This document shows positions 53,404-62,388 of a stretch of 64,000 bases of DNA, piece by piece (positions within the stretch are counted from its first letter, which is position 1; each line of letters starts with the position of its first letter). Below the pieces are notes generated by a model. The model did no database searches. It was not told the DNA's origin and saw only the letters and a list, made by a program, of their open reading frames with translations. This DNA comes from Actinoplanes sp. TBRC 11911. GTDB lineage: Bacteria > Actinomycetota > Actinomycetes > Mycobacteriales > Micromonosporaceae. A program made the translations under genes and the position numbers. The stretch covers positions 372,001-436,000 of the forward strand of contig NZ_JABBNC010000002.1 of the NCBI RefSeq assembly GCF_012933445.1, read 5' to 3'.

Positions 53404-54522
53404 ATGCCCGGCTTCCAGGCCCCGCTGTGGCGCGCCATCGCCGTCTACCGCATCGCCGCGCTGCTCTACATCACGATCCTCGTGATCCGCAACGTGGGTG
53501 ACTATCAGCGGCCCCTGCTGGCCTGGCCGTTTCTCGCACTGGCTGCCTCCTGGACGGCATACACCACCTTCGCGTACGCCGATCCGGCCCGCCGCCGCAC
53601 GCCACTGCTCGTGGCCGACCTGGTCGTCACGATGGTGGTGATGGCGGCCAGTGTCCCCGTCGTCGGCCGTACCGGGCTGCGCGACGGCCTGCCCACCCTC
53701 ACCGTGGCCTGGCACGCCGCGCCCGTCCTGGCCTGGGCGGTCGCGCGCGGGCGCCGCGCCGGGATCGCGGCAGCGCTCGTCGTGGGCGCGACCGACCTGG
53801 CCGTCCGGGCCCGCTACGACCAGGGCGCCTGGACCGGCGCGGTGCTGTTGCTGCTGGCCGCGATCGCGGTCGGCTACATGGTGCGGCTCGCCGAGGTCGC
53901 CCAGGAGCGGCTCGAGCGGGCGGTCGAGGTGGAGGCCGCGACCCGGGAGCGGGAACGGCTGGCCCGCGACATCCACGACTCGGTGCTGCAGGTGCTGGCG
54001 CTGGTCCGGCGTCGCGGCGCCGGGCTGGACGGCGAGGCCGGCGAGCTGGCCCGGCTGGCCGGCGAGCAGGAGGCCGCGCTCCGCACGCTGGTCGCCGGTC
54101 TCCGGTCGGCCGAGGTGCCGGGCCACGACGCCGATCTCATGCGATTGCTTCTCCCGTACGCCTCCCCGGCGGTCAGCGTGTCCGGCCCGGCCGGCGCCGT
54201 CGTGCTGGACGCGCGGGTGGCCCGGGAGCTGGGCGCGGCGGTGGCCGCCGCGCTGGACAACGTCGAACGGCACTGCCCACCCGGCACGAAGGTCTACATC
54301 CTGGTCGAGGACGAACCGGACGCCGTGGTGGTGACCGTGCGCGACGACGGTCCCGGCTTCGAGGCGGACCGCCTCAGCGTGGCCCGCGAGCGCGGCCGGC
54401 TGGGGGTGGCCCAGTCGATCCGCGGCCGCGTCGAGGACCTGCACGGCCGCGTGACGATCGTGTCCGCGCCCGGCGTCGGCACGGAGGTGGAGATGACCGT
54501 GCCACGCGCGCCGATATCGTGA
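53404..54522 (+). CDS. Sensor histidine kinase (MacS-like, NarX class)
   Basis: 372 residues. Five or six N-terminal membrane helices (to about 160), a dimerisation/phosphoacceptor helix with His191 in RLARDIHDSVLQVLALV, and a HATPase domain with DNVERHC and DDGPGF, then GLGVAQSI-like RLGVAQSI. The partner response regulator starts 4 bases later. The signal is unknown. Confidence 0.92.
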   Translation: MPGFQAPLWRAIAVYRIAALLYITILVIRNVGDYQRPLLAWPFLALAASWTAYTTFAYADPARRRTPLLVADLVVTMVVMAASVPVVGRTGLRDGLPTLTVAWHAAPVLAWAVARGRRAGIAAALVVGATDLAVRARYDQGAWTGAVLLLLAAIAVGYMVRLAEVAQERLERAVEVEAATRERERLARDIHDSVLQVLALVRRRGAGLDGEAGELARLAGEQEAALRTLVAGLRSAEVPGHDADLMRLLLPYASPAVSVSGPAGAVVLDARVARELGAAVAAALDNVERHCPPGTKVYILVEDEPDAVVVTVRDDGPGFEADRLSVARERGRLGVAQSIRGRVEDLHGRVTIVSAPGVGTEVEMTVPRAPIS

Positions 54523-54526
54523 TCCC

Positions 54527-55177
54527 GTGAGTGAGCCGATCCGGGTCATGGTGGTCGACGATCACCCGATGTGGCGCGAGGGCGTGAGCCGCGACCTTGC
54601 CGCGGCCGGGTACGAGGTGGTCGCCACGACCGGGGAGGGTCTGCAGGCGGTGCGCATCGCGGCGGCGGCCCGGCCCGACGTGGTGGTGCTCGACCTGCAA
54701 CTGCCCGACGTTTCCGGCGTCGAGGTCATCACCGGGCTGTTGGACGGTCTTCCGGGCGTACGGGTGCTGATGCTCTCGGCCAGCGGAGAGCAACAGGACG
54801 TCCTGGACGCGATGAAGGCGGGCGCGACCGGATATCTGCTGAAATCGGCCGGGCTGCCGGAGTTCCTGGCGGCGGTGAGCCGCACCGCGGCCGGCGACAC
54901 GGTCTTCACGCCGGGGCTGGCCGGGCTGGTGCTCGGTGAGTTCCGGCGGCTCGCGGCCGACCCCGCCGGAGCGGAGCCGGGCGCGCCGAAGCTCACCGAG
55001 CGCGAGACCGAGGTGCTGCGCCTGGTGGCGAAGGGGCTGTCGTACCGCCAGATCGCCGAGCGGCTCGTGCTGAGCCATCGCACGGTGCAGAACCACGTGC
55101 AGAACACGCTCGGCAAGCTCCAGCTGCACAACCGGGTGGAACTGACCCGTTACGCCATCGAGCAGGGCCTTGATTAA
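54527..55177 (+). CDS. NarL/FixJ-family response regulator
   Basis: 216 residues from GTG 54527. The receiver domain has phosphoacceptor Asp56 in VVVLDLQLPDVSG and Lys in YLLKSAG; the LuxR-type HTH reads LTERETEVLRLVAKGLSYRQIAERLVLSHRTVQNHVQNTLGKL. It forms a two-component system with the upstream kinase. Targets may include nearby secreted hydrolases, but this is only positional. Confidence 0.94.
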   Translation: MSEPIRVMVVDDHPMWREGVSRDLAAAGYEVVATTGEGLQAVRIAAAARPDVVVLDLQLPDVSGVEVITGLLDGLPGVRVLMLSASGEQQDVLDAMKAGATGYLLKSAGLPEFLAAVSRTAAGDTVFTPGLAGLVLGEFRRLAADPAGAEPGAPKLTERETEVLRLVAKGLSYRQIAERLVLSHRTVQNHVQNTLGKLQLHNRVELTRYAIEQGLD

Positions 55178-55180
55178 GGT

Positions 55181-55738
55181 CTAGTCGTAGTCGGGGGCGT
55201 TGGTCTCGTGGATGGCCAGCTCCTCGGCGCTCGCGCCGCCGCCGGCCGCGCCCGCGTCGTACGCGATGGCGTCGGTCTCGTCGTCGAAGCCGTAGCCCTC
55301 GTCCGGCGCCACCAGGCGACCGACCGTCTCCGGGTCGTCGTCGTCGAGCTGGCCGTCGTCGTAGAGCGACACCTGCGACTTCGGGTCCGACGTCGGGCTC
55401 GCGCCCCACACGTCCGCGTCGAAGTTGCGCTGCTCGGAGCTGTCCACCGTCTCGTCGAAGGGGTCCCGGTCGGCCGGGATCGGATCCTCCCAGCCGGTGT
55501 CCGGCTCCTCCTGGCGCAGGTGGTAATCGAGGGACTCGCCCTGCAACGCCTCATCGGGGGTGTCACCGAAGCGGTTCGAACCGCCCGGGCCCACCCCGGC
55601 CAGCGCCGCCGGGTCCTGCCCGTCAGCCCAACGGCTGCTCTCCACCGAGTCGTACGCGGTGGAATCGTCGTCCGCGGTGTCCGGCAGACCGGAAGCCTCC
55701 GGGTCCGACACCTCAGCGGGGTAGTCGTCGTCTCGCAT
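55181..55738 (-). CDS. DUF5709 acidic protein
   Basis: 185 residues, strongly acidic and probably disordered, with family blocks ESLDYHLRQEEPD, RLVAPDEGYGFDDETDAIAYD and ASAEELAIHE. Typical actinobacterial DUF5709; function unknown. Stop-to-stop with the response regulator. Confidence 0.85.
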   Translation of the reverse strand: MRDDDYPAEVSDPEASGLPDTADDDSTAYDSVESSRWADGQDPAALAGVGPGGSNRFGDTPDEALQGESLDYHLRQEEPDTGWEDPIPADRDPFDETVDSSEQRNFDADVWGASPTSDPKSQVSLYDDGQLDDDDPETVGRLVAPDEGYGFDDETDAIAYDAGAAGGGASAEELAIHETNAPDYD

Positions 55739-55747
55739 CGTTGCAAT

Positions 55748-56533
55748 CTACCCGCGGGCCGGGTCGGGCATGCCCGCAGCGTCATGGCTATCACTGTGCG
55801 GCGGCTCCGGCTCGTGGTCCGCCTGCAGCAGCGCCCACACCACCTTGCCGTCCAGCAGCACCAGACTGCCCCACCGGCTCGCCACCGAATCGATGAGCAG
55901 CATGCCGCGGCCGCCGAACGCGGTCGGCGCGACCGGGCCGCCGTCATACGACGGCAGCACCGCCGAGTTGTCCCGCACCGCCACGCTCATCCCGTCGTCG
56001 TGGGCGGCCAGCAGCACGGTCATCGGCGTCCGCGCGTGCGCGACCACGTTGTTCACCATCTCGGTCACCACGATGCACGCGGGACCGACCAGATCGGGGC
56101 GATCCCACCGCGCGCACGCCTCGGTGATCAGGTCGCGGGCCATCCGGGCGGCGCCGACCTGCGGTTCCAGCTCGGCGCTGAGCCGGGTCCGGCGGTCGGG
56201 CTCGCCCAGCTCGGCGAAGGCGTCGCCGGGCTCCGGCCAGACCGGCCATCCGGTGGCCCGCCACCCGGCGGCGTCCTTCGGGCAGCACAGGCAGAGGTGA
56301 GCGGCCGGCCAGTCGGCCGTCTCCCGGCGCAGATCACTGAGCATGGCGACCGCGGCCGGGGCGACCGGTTCCAGCCCGGCGACGTCGACCACGAGGGCCT
56401 CGGGTTGCCCGGCCAGCAGGTCCAGGAGGATCGAGCGCACCGGGGCGGCCGTGGTCGCGTCGAGCACCCCGGAAAACCGGACCAGCGGGTACGCCAGGCC
56501 GTGATCCACCAGGTGGTGCACCTCGCTCGACAT
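55748..56533 (-). CDS. STAS plus HATPase protein (anti-sigma/antagonist type)
   Basis: 261 residues from ATG 56533 (GGAG site); ATG 56551 is an alternative. The N-terminal STAS-like domain (about 15-95: PLVRFSGVLDATTAAPV, ALVVDVAGLEPVAPAAVAML) lacks an obvious phosphorylatable Ser. The C-terminal GHKL ATPase (about 135-240) has VVTEMVNNVVAHA and FGGRGMLLIDSVA. It resembles RsbW/SpoIIAB-like regulators of sigma factors, here fused to an antagonist-like domain. Partner unknown. Confidence 0.85.
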   Translation of the reverse strand: MSSEVHHLVDHGLAYPLVRFSGVLDATTAAPVRSILLDLLAGQPEALVVDVAGLEPVAPAAVAMLSDLRRETADWPAAHLCLCCPKDAAGWRATGWPVWPEPGDAFAELGEPDRRTRLSAELEPQVGAARMARDLITEACARWDRPDLVGPACIVVTEMVNNVVAHARTPMTVLLAAHDDGMSVAVRDNSAVLPSYDGGPVAPTAFGGRGMLLIDSVASRWGSLVLLDGKVVWALLQADHEPEPPHSDSHDAAGMPDPARG

Positions 56534-56551
56534 GATCGCTCCATTGTGCAT

Positions 56552-56856
56552 AACGCGTCCTCTTTTCGCATTTCCGCGGCGTGAGGACCGGTTGCTGGGC
56601 CCATAGCCCAACAGAGCGGGTCGATGGGGACATATACGCCCGGCTGGCTATGGTCAGCTTTTACCCCGATGCCCCATTCCCATGCGTAGGGGGTTGGAGC
56701 GGGCTGAGGTGAGCGGGGCGGGCGGGGTGGGCGGCGCCGAGCGGGTGCCCAGGCGCCCTGACGGTGAGCCGGGGTGGCGGGGACGGGCGGGTGCTTGGGT
56801 GCCCCGCGGTGAGTGGCTCGGGTGCTGAGGCGCGCTGCCCCGGGTGCTCCGGCGCT
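56552..56856. other. Intergenic region, nothing identified
   Basis: About 305 bases between two minus-strand genes. GC-rich with loosely repeated GGGTGCC/GGGTGCT words; no gene, tRNA or strong hairpin is seen. It should hold the promoter of the STAS/HATPase gene. Confidence 0.5.
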
Positions 56857-57747
56857 CTAGCGGTGGGCGGCGCGTAACGCGGTTGGCTTGGGGCGGGGCG
56901 GCCCGGCGGTGGCGTGGTGGTGCTGCGGCTCCGCGTACCGGGTCAGGCCGACCACGGCGACCAGCGTCGCCACGAAGCCGAGCGTGGCGAGCCAGCCGCG
57001 GCCCTCGTGGATGCGGTCGCCGAGCAGCAGCAGGCCGACGATCGCGGCGGGCACCGCGCCGGCCGCGTCCATGGCGGCCACCGCCGCGGTGGTCGAGCCG
57101 CGCTGCATCGCCAGGCCCAGCAGGAGTTGACCCACGAGCGAGTGGATCACCAGCAGGTAGAGCAGCGGGTTGCCGACGAAGCCGGAAAACGAATGTTCGT
57201 TCGCCAACGGCCGGGCGGCGATCGCGGCGGCCGAGAACCCGATCCCGGCCAGGGAACCGAGCACGACCGAGCCGAGGGCGCCGTGCAGGCGTACGGCAAA
57301 GAAACCGGCAGCGGCGATCACCAGGACCGTCACCGCCAGAGCGACCACGCCGGCCGTGCCCAGCCGGCGTGAATGTGCCGGTTCCGCCGACATCACCAGC
57401 GCCGTGATGCCCATGAGCAGCAGCGTGAGCAGGGCGACCTCGGCGATCGGAAGCGACCACTTCAGCAGCACCACGCCGAGGATCGCGGTCACCCCGAGAC
57501 CGGCGGCGACGCTCGACTGCACCAGGAACAGCGGAAGGTCACGCCGAGCCAGGAACGCGAGCACGAACCCGAGGATCTGACAGCCGAGGCCGAGCAGGTA
57601 TGTCCGCTGGCCGGCCAGCCGCACCAGCAGCCCCGGGTCGAAGCTGTGGTGCACGGTCGTGTTCGCGGCGGCTTTCGACTGGAGCAGGTTCGCCACCCCG
57701 TACGCCATGATCATGGCAGCGAGGAAGATCCAGCCCGAGGACACCAC
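56857..57747 (-). CDS. DMT-superfamily membrane protein
   Basis: 296 residues from GTG 57747, with nine or ten hydrophobic helices and a His-rich short tail (QHHHATAGPPRPKP). Pattern (YGVANLLQSKAAANTT, AALRLLGLGC-like) fits EamA/DMT relatives common in actinobacteria. Substrate unknown. Immediately downstream of hisN on the same strand. Confidence 0.8.
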   Translation of the reverse strand: MVSSGWIFLAAMIMAYGVANLLQSKAAANTTVHHSFDPGLLVRLAGQRTYLLGLGCQILGFVLAFLARRDLPLFLVQSSVAAGLGVTAILGVVLLKWSLPIAEVALLTLLLMGITALVMSAEPAHSRRLGTAGVVALAVTVLVIAAAGFFAVRLHGALGSVVLGSLAGIGFSAAAIAARPLANEHSFSGFVGNPLLYLLVIHSLVGQLLLGLAMQRGSTTAAVAAMDAAGAVPAAIVGLLLLGDRIHEGRGWLATLGFVATLVAVVGLTRYAEPQHHHATAGPPRPKPTALRAAHR

Positions 57748-57768
57748 TGCTGCACGATAGACCAGGTT

Positions 57769-58587
57769 TCAGCGCCTTGGACCCGATACCCCACCGGTCG
57801 TGAGGGCCGTGAGCAGGGTTTCGTGAAGTGTGCCGTTCGAGGCGATGGAAGCCGTCTTGTCGGCCGGCGGCCGCCCGGTGAAGTCGGTGATCGTGCCGCC
57901 GGCCTCGTTGACGATCGGGATCAGCGCGGCCACGTCCCACAGCGAGAGCTCCGGCTCGACCATCGCGTCCACCGCGCCCTCGGCGAGCAGCATGTAGCCG
58001 TAGAAGTCGCCGTACGCGCGGCTCCGCCAGGCGGCCAGGCTCAGATCGATCACCGCGTCCAGCCGGCCGGTCTGCTGCCAGCCGTCCAGGCTGGCGTAGC
58101 AGAAGCTGGCGTCCGCCCACCGGCGGACACCCGAGACATTGATCCGGGTCGCGGCGTGCTGGTGTTTGCCCGCGTACGCGCCGTGCCCGCGCGCCGCCCA
58201 CCAACGCCGCCCGAGCGCCGGCGCCGAAACGAGTCCCGCCACCGGCGTGTCGCCCTCGAGCAGCGCGATCAGCGTGCCCCAGATCGGGACGCCGCGCACA
58301 AAGTTCTTGGTGCCGTCGATCGGGTCGATCACCCAGCGCCGGCTCCCCGCACCGGCGGGCGCCGGCGACTGCCCGAACTCTTCACCCAGGACGCCGTCGC
58401 GCGGCCGGGCGCGCGTGAGCGTGGACCGGATCGCCTGTTCGACGGCCTTGTCGGCGTCCGACACCGGGGTGAGGTCGGGCTTGGACTCGACCACGAGATC
58501 GAGCGCCCGGAACCGGCTCATCGAGATCGAGTCAGCGGTGTCGGCGAGCAGATGGGCAAGCGCGAGATCATCGGCGTATCCGGCCAT
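57769..58587 (-). CDS. hisN: Histidinol-phosphatase (inositol monophosphatase family)
   Basis: 272 residues. Metal-binding motifs are GEEFGQ, VIDPIDGTKNF (motif A) and LSLWDVAALIPIVNEAGG (motif B). The N-terminus YADDLALAHLLADTADSISMSRFRALDLVVESKPDLTPVSDAD matches actinobacterial HisN, which removes phosphate from histidinol phosphate in histidine synthesis. Other IMPase activities cannot be excluded. Confidence 0.87.
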   Translation of the reverse strand: MAGYADDLALAHLLADTADSISMSRFRALDLVVESKPDLTPVSDADKAVEQAIRSTLTRARPRDGVLGEEFGQSPAPAGAGSRRWVIDPIDGTKNFVRGVPIWGTLIALLEGDTPVAGLVSAPALGRRWWAARGHGAYAGKHQHAATRINVSGVRRWADASFCYASLDGWQQTGRLDAVIDLSLAAWRSRAYGDFYGYMLLAEGAVDAMVEPELSLWDVAALIPIVNEAGGTITDFTGRPPADKTASIASNGTLHETLLTALTTGGVSGPRR

Positions 58588-58815
58588 GGTCGAACGCTAG
58601 CCGATCGACCCCTGCAACCGCCGTCCGCGTAGTGCGCCGCCCCTCGCGCCGCTTCTCGCCGCCGCGGTGGTTGGCTTCGGTGGGTTACGTCATCTCCCCA
58701 ATCGCCCGTACGCCTATTCGGAACTGTTCAGCTGGCTCCGTCGGCCGCGAGTCCCCCGTGCGAGGCGACACCGCTAGGCCCAGGCAGGTCCCAGCTCCCC
58801 ACAGCGGCCGCCGCC

Positions 58816-59070
58816 CCACCCGGGTGTGGGGAGTCGCGACGCCCGAGAGGCGATGGTTCCCCACACCAACCCACGTCTGGGCAGTCGCGACGCTGGGGAG
58901 GTTGTGGTTGCCCACGCCGTGGCGGCCCCCGTCCGGGTGTGGGGAGTTGCGGCGCTGGGGAGGTTGTGGCTGCTCGCGCCGTGGCGGCCCCCGTCCGGGT
59001 GTGGGGAGTTGCGGCGCTGGGGAGGTTGTGGTTCCCCACACCGCGGCCACCCTCACCAGGTGTGGGCGCC
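58816..59070. repeat. Imperfect 62-bp tandem repeat
   Basis: The segment GTCCGGGTGTGGGGAGTTGC followed by GGCGCTGGGGAGGTTGTGG starts at 58931 and 58993 (period 62). Diverged copies lie upstream (CGGGTGTGGGGAGTCGCGAC at 58821; GTCTGGGCAGTCGCGACGCT near 58875). The last unit ends in CCCCACACCGCGGCCACCC. Confidence 0.75.
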
Positions 59071-59260
59071 CGCCACGGCCGGAACGTCCCAGCTCCGCAC
59101 ACGCCACGAAAGGCCAACTCATCGCAGGGTGAGCGGCGCGGGTAACAACTGAAAAGTTCCACTATTCGGTCTGGGATGACCACATCTTGAGCGCTGGTCT
59201 CATGTGGACGGTGGTTTTACCCAGATTTGTGGCTTTGGCCACCGAGGTTCGGAGCCTGAT

Positions 59261-59317
59261 TTCGAGACCTTGGAGAGTTATGGCTCGTATTTGGGCGTAA
59301 CTCTCCAAGGTCTCGAA
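59261..59317. repeat. Perfect 20-bp inverted repeat element
   Basis: TTCGAGACCTTGGAGAGTTA (59261-59280) and its exact reverse complement (59298-59317) are separated by 17 bases. The core CCTTGGAGAGTT is shared with 42648-42697. There is no T-tract on either side, so it is not an obvious terminator. Confidence 0.88.
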
Positions 59318-59461
59318 CATTCGGCCGCAAACACTGAAACGGCCAATGACGAACATAGTCAAAGGGTATGAAAAGCGCCCTTTGATCTTGCCGGGGAATC
59401 GACCTTGGTCGTTGCGGTGTGCGCGATTCACTCCGCGTCGCGGACGGTGGCGGTTGACAAT

Positions 59462-59578
59462 GTGCTGGCGGTGCTGGCGGTGCTGGCGGTGCTGGCGGTG
59501 CTGGCGGTGCTGGCGGTGCTGGCGGTGCTGGCGGTGCTGGCGGTGCTGGCGGTGCTGGCGGTGCTGGCGGTGCTGGCG
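59462..59578 (+). repeat. 9-bp minisatellite, 13 perfect copies
   Basis: GTGCTGGCG is repeated 13 times without error. The plus frame would read (Leu-Ala-Val)n and the minus frame Pro/Ala-rich, but neither has gene-like surroundings. Perfect units imply recent slippage. Confidence 0.95.
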
Positions 59579-59948
59579 GCGGGCTGGCTCTGCGCCGGCG
59601 GCGGGCTGGCGGTGCTGGTTGTGTGCCGGTTGTGGGCTGGCTGTGTGCTCGCTGTGGGCTGGCTGCGCGCTGATGGCGCTGGTGGAGGCTGGCTGTGCGC
59701 GGCGGAGGCTGGTAGCCGCTGGCTGTGGTTGGCGGGCCTCGCCGTAGGTCGGCGGCAGCTGGCTGTGGCACCGCGGCAGCTCGCCGTGGCACCGCGGCAG
59801 ATGGCTCTGGGTCAGTGGGGCTGTTTGTGGGTCGGTGGGCTCGCCGTGGGCCGGTGAGAGCTTGGACGTGGGCTGACAGACGCTGACGTCGGCTGACAGA
59901 CGCTGGGGAATCGGGCCGGCCCATTTGTCGGCGGCTGCGGTCGTGCGG

Positions 59949-61016
59949 CTACGCCGGCAGGTCGTCCTCGGCGGGGGTGTCTCGGGCGTCGTGTTCGCCG
60001 GAGCGGGAGGCCAGCAGGCGGCGGTACGAGGCCAGGCGGCGCGGGTCGGCCTTGCCCTCGGCGACCCACGCGTCCAGGCGGCAGTCGATGTCGGCGGTGT
60101 GGCCGCAGTTCGGCTGGTCCTCCAGCGTGCCCTCGATCAGGTCGGGGAAGCCGTGCAGCAGGCTTTCCGCGCTGACGTGCGCCAGGCCGAAGCTGCGGAT
60201 CCCGGGCGTGTCGATGATCCAGCCGGGGTCTTTGCGGGAACGGCCGACCACCGGCAGCCGCAATGCCACCGCGCTGGTCGACGTGTGCCGGCCCTTGCCG
60301 ACCGCGCTCACCGCGCCGACCGCGCGTAACGCGTCCGGCACCAGGCGGTTGACCAAGGTGGACTTGCCCACCCCGGAGTGCCCGACCAGCACCGAGATCT
60401 GCCCGGCCAGACGCTGGCGCACGTCGTCGAGGTCGCTGTCCGGCTGGACCAGCACGTACGGCAGGTCGAGCTCGGTGTAGTAGTCCAGCACCGCCTCGGG
60501 GCCGGCCAGGTCGGCCTTCGTGAGGCAGAGCAGCGGCTCGATGTCCGCGTCGTAGGCCGCCACCAGGCAGCGGTCGATGAACCCGGTGCGCGGCGGCGGG
60601 TCGGCCAGCGCGCTGACGATCACCAGCTGGTCGGCGTTGGCGACCACGACCCGCTCCAGACGGCCCTCGGGCGTGGTGTCGTCGTCGTCCGCGGTGCGGC
60701 GCAGGGCGGACGTGCGCTCGCTGATCCGCACGATGCGGGCCAGCGCCCCGGCCGAGCCGGACACGTCTCCGACGACCGCGACCCGGTCACCGACCACGAC
60801 CGACTTGCGGCCCAGTTCGCGCGCCCGCATCGCGGTGATCACCGGGCTGTCCGGCGCGTCGAGCGGCACGCACCCGTACCGCCCGCGATCGACGGCGATC
60901 ACCAGTGCCTCGACCGCGTCGTCGTGTTTGGGCCGTGTCCGGGTACGCGGACGGGACGAGCGGCCCGGACGGATCCGGACGTCGTCCTCGTCGTACTCCC
61001 TTTTGCGCGGCGGCAG
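59949..61016 (-). CDS. rsgA: Ribosome small subunit-dependent GTPase A, apparent CTG start
   Basis: 355 residues. OB-type N-terminus with VVGDRVAVVGDVSG, circularly permuted GTPase motifs TKADLAG (G4), GHSGVGKSTLVNRL (G1) and DTPGIRSFG (G3), and a C-terminal zinc site (NCGHTADIDC). It assists 30S subunit maturation. No ATG, GTG or TTG fits the homologous N-terminus (PPRKREYDEDDVRIRPG). CTG at 61016 is correctly placed after AAGGAG, which lies inside the last codons of aroA. Overlap or coupling with aroA is therefore tight. Confidence 0.9.
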   Translation of the reverse strand: MPPRKREYDEDDVRIRPGRSSRPRTRTRPKHDDAVEALVIAVDRGRYGCVPLDAPDSPVITAMRARELGRKSVVVGDRVAVVGDVSGSAGALARIVRISERTSALRRTADDDDTTPEGRLERVVVANADQLVIVSALADPPPRTGFIDRCLVAAYDADIEPLLCLTKADLAGPEAVLDYYTELDLPYVLVQPDSDLDDVRQRLAGQISVLVGHSGVGKSTLVNRLVPDALRAVGAVSAVGKGRHTSTSAVALRLPVVGRSRKDPGWIIDTPGIRSFGLAHVSAESLLHGFPDLIEGTLEDQPNCGHTADIDCRLDAWVAEGKADPRRLASYRRLLASRSGEHDARDTPAEDDLPA

Positions 61017-61018
61017 AT

Positions 61019-62302
61019 TTAGCTCCTTGCCACGAGTCCCTGCCAGAGTTCCGGGAACTCGGGCAACGTTTTCGAGGTACACGCTACGTCGGTGAGCTCG
61101 ATGCCCGGGACGCTGAGTCCGATAACGGCCGCGGCGTGCGCCATCCGGTGATCCGCGTACGTCTCGAAGGACGTCGCGTGCAGCGGCCGCGGCTCGATGC
61201 GCAACCCGTCCGGGAACTCGGTGACCCCGGCGCCCACCTTGGTCAGCTCGGCGGCGAGCGCGGCGATCCGGTCTGTCTCGTGCCCGCGGATGTGCGCGAC
61301 GCCGCGCAACTCGGATGGCCCGTCGGCCAGCGCCGCCAGCGCCGCGATCACCGGGGTCAGCTCGCTGATGTCGGACAGGTCGGCGGTCACGCCGTGCAGC
61401 GAGCCGGTGCCGCGGACGGTCAGACCCGCGTCGGTCAGCTCGACCGTCGCACCCATCTCGGTGAGCAGATCGGCCACCGTGCGCACCGGCTGCCAGCTTT
61501 CGGCCGGCCAGCCCGCCAAGGTGACCTCGCCGCCGGTGACCATGGCGGCCGCGAAGAAGGGCGCCGCCCCGGACAGGTCGGGCTCGATCACCCAGGTGCG
61601 GCCGTGCAGCGCGCCGGGCTCGACCGCCCAGACGTCCGGGACGCTCTCGTCCACGCGCGCGCCGGCCGCCCGCAGCATGTGCGTGGTCATCCGCAGATGC
61701 GGCGCGGACGGCACCGGCGGACCCTCGTGCCGCAGCACCAGACCCTTGGCGAAACGCGGCGCGGACAGCAGCAGCCCGGACACGAACTGGCTGGAGCCGG
61801 ACGCGTCGATCACCGCCTCGCCGCCGTCGACCTGCCCGGCGCCGCACACGGTCAGCGGCAACCCGCCGGCCGGCGACGCGTCGATCGACACGCCCAGCGA
61901 GCGCAGCGCCTCGACGATCGGGCGCAGCGGGCGGTTGCGCGCGTGCGGATCGCCGTCGAACTCGACAGTGCCCTGAGCGAGCCCGGCCACCGGCGGCAGG
62001 AACCGCATGATCGTGCCGGCCAGCCCGACGTCGACCCGGGCCGGACCGAGCAGCGGCGCGGGGGTGACCAGCCAGCGGTCGTCGGCCGCGGTGTCGACGC
62101 CCACGCCGAGCGCCTGCAGCCCGGCCGCCATCAGCCTCGTGTCCCGGGCGCGCAGCGGCCGCTCGATCTCGCCCGGCCCGTCGGCCAGCGCGGCCAGGAC
62201 CAGCGCGCGGGCGGTCATCGACTTGGAGCCGGGCAGGCGCACCGAGGTGCTGACCGGGCCGGCGGCGGTCGGGGCGAGCCAGGGGCGGAGTTCTGCGTTC
62301 AC
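61019..62302 (-). CDS. aroA: 3-phosphoshikimate 1-carboxyvinyltransferase (EPSP synthase)
   Basis: 427 residues from GTG 62302. Signature blocks are VRLPGSKSMTARALVLAALADGPGEI, GLAGTIMRFLPPVAGLA, DASGSSQFVSGLLL, EPDLSGAAPFFAAAMV and ETYADHRMAHAAAVIGL. Sixth step of the shikimate pathway. It is followed at 2 bases by rsgA, a usual actinobacterial pairing, and is divergent from the SRAP gene across a repeat-filled space. Confidence 0.95.
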   Translation of the reverse strand: MNAELRPWLAPTAAGPVSTSVRLPGSKSMTARALVLAALADGPGEIERPLRARDTRLMAAGLQALGVGVDTAADDRWLVTPAPLLGPARVDVGLAGTIMRFLPPVAGLAQGTVEFDGDPHARNRPLRPIVEALRSLGVSIDASPAGGLPLTVCGAGQVDGGEAVIDASGSSQFVSGLLLSAPRFAKGLVLRHEGPPVPSAPHLRMTTHMLRAAGARVDESVPDVWAVEPGALHGRTWVIEPDLSGAAPFFAAAMVTGGEVTLAGWPAESWQPVRTVADLLTEMGATVELTDAGLTVRGTGSLHGVTADLSDISELTPVIAALAALADGPSELRGVAHIRGHETDRIAALAAELTKVGAGVTEFPDGLRIEPRPLHATSFETYADHRMAHAAAVIGLSVPGIELTDVACTSKTLPEFPELWQGLVARS

Positions 62303-62365
62303 GGTGCCATTCTGCCGCTCGGGTACGACAGTTCCGCGCCGGGCCACACGAGCCGCTCATGAAAA

Positions 62366-62379
62366 CGAACGTTCGTTCG
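62366..62379. promoter_or_regulatory. LexA (SOS) box-like sequence
   Basis: CGAAC-GTTC-GTTCG matches the actinobacterial SOS box core CGAAC(N4)GTTCG. It lies 245 bases upstream of an SRAP gene (SOS-response-associated family) and 64 bases upstream of aroA. The distance to SRAP is long, partly owing to the inserted 16-bp repeat array. Confidence 0.55.
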
Positions 62380-62388
62380 AGGATCTTC

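Larger units (their letters stand above)
58588..59948. other. 1.36-kb non-coding region rich in repeats
   Basis: No supportable gene. It contains an imperfect 62-bp tandem repeat (58816-59070), a perfect 20-bp inverted repeat (59261-59317), thirteen copies of a 9-bp repeat (59462-59578) and a degenerate GCTGGCTGTG-rich tail to about 59870. Open frames here come from the repeats and have no start sites or family resemblance. Confidence 0.7.

Noticed and set aside
59217..59924. Minus-strand Pro/Ala-rich frame over the 9-bp minisatellite
   Set aside because: Produced by the repeat and GC bias; no ribosome binding site, domain or conserved neighbour.
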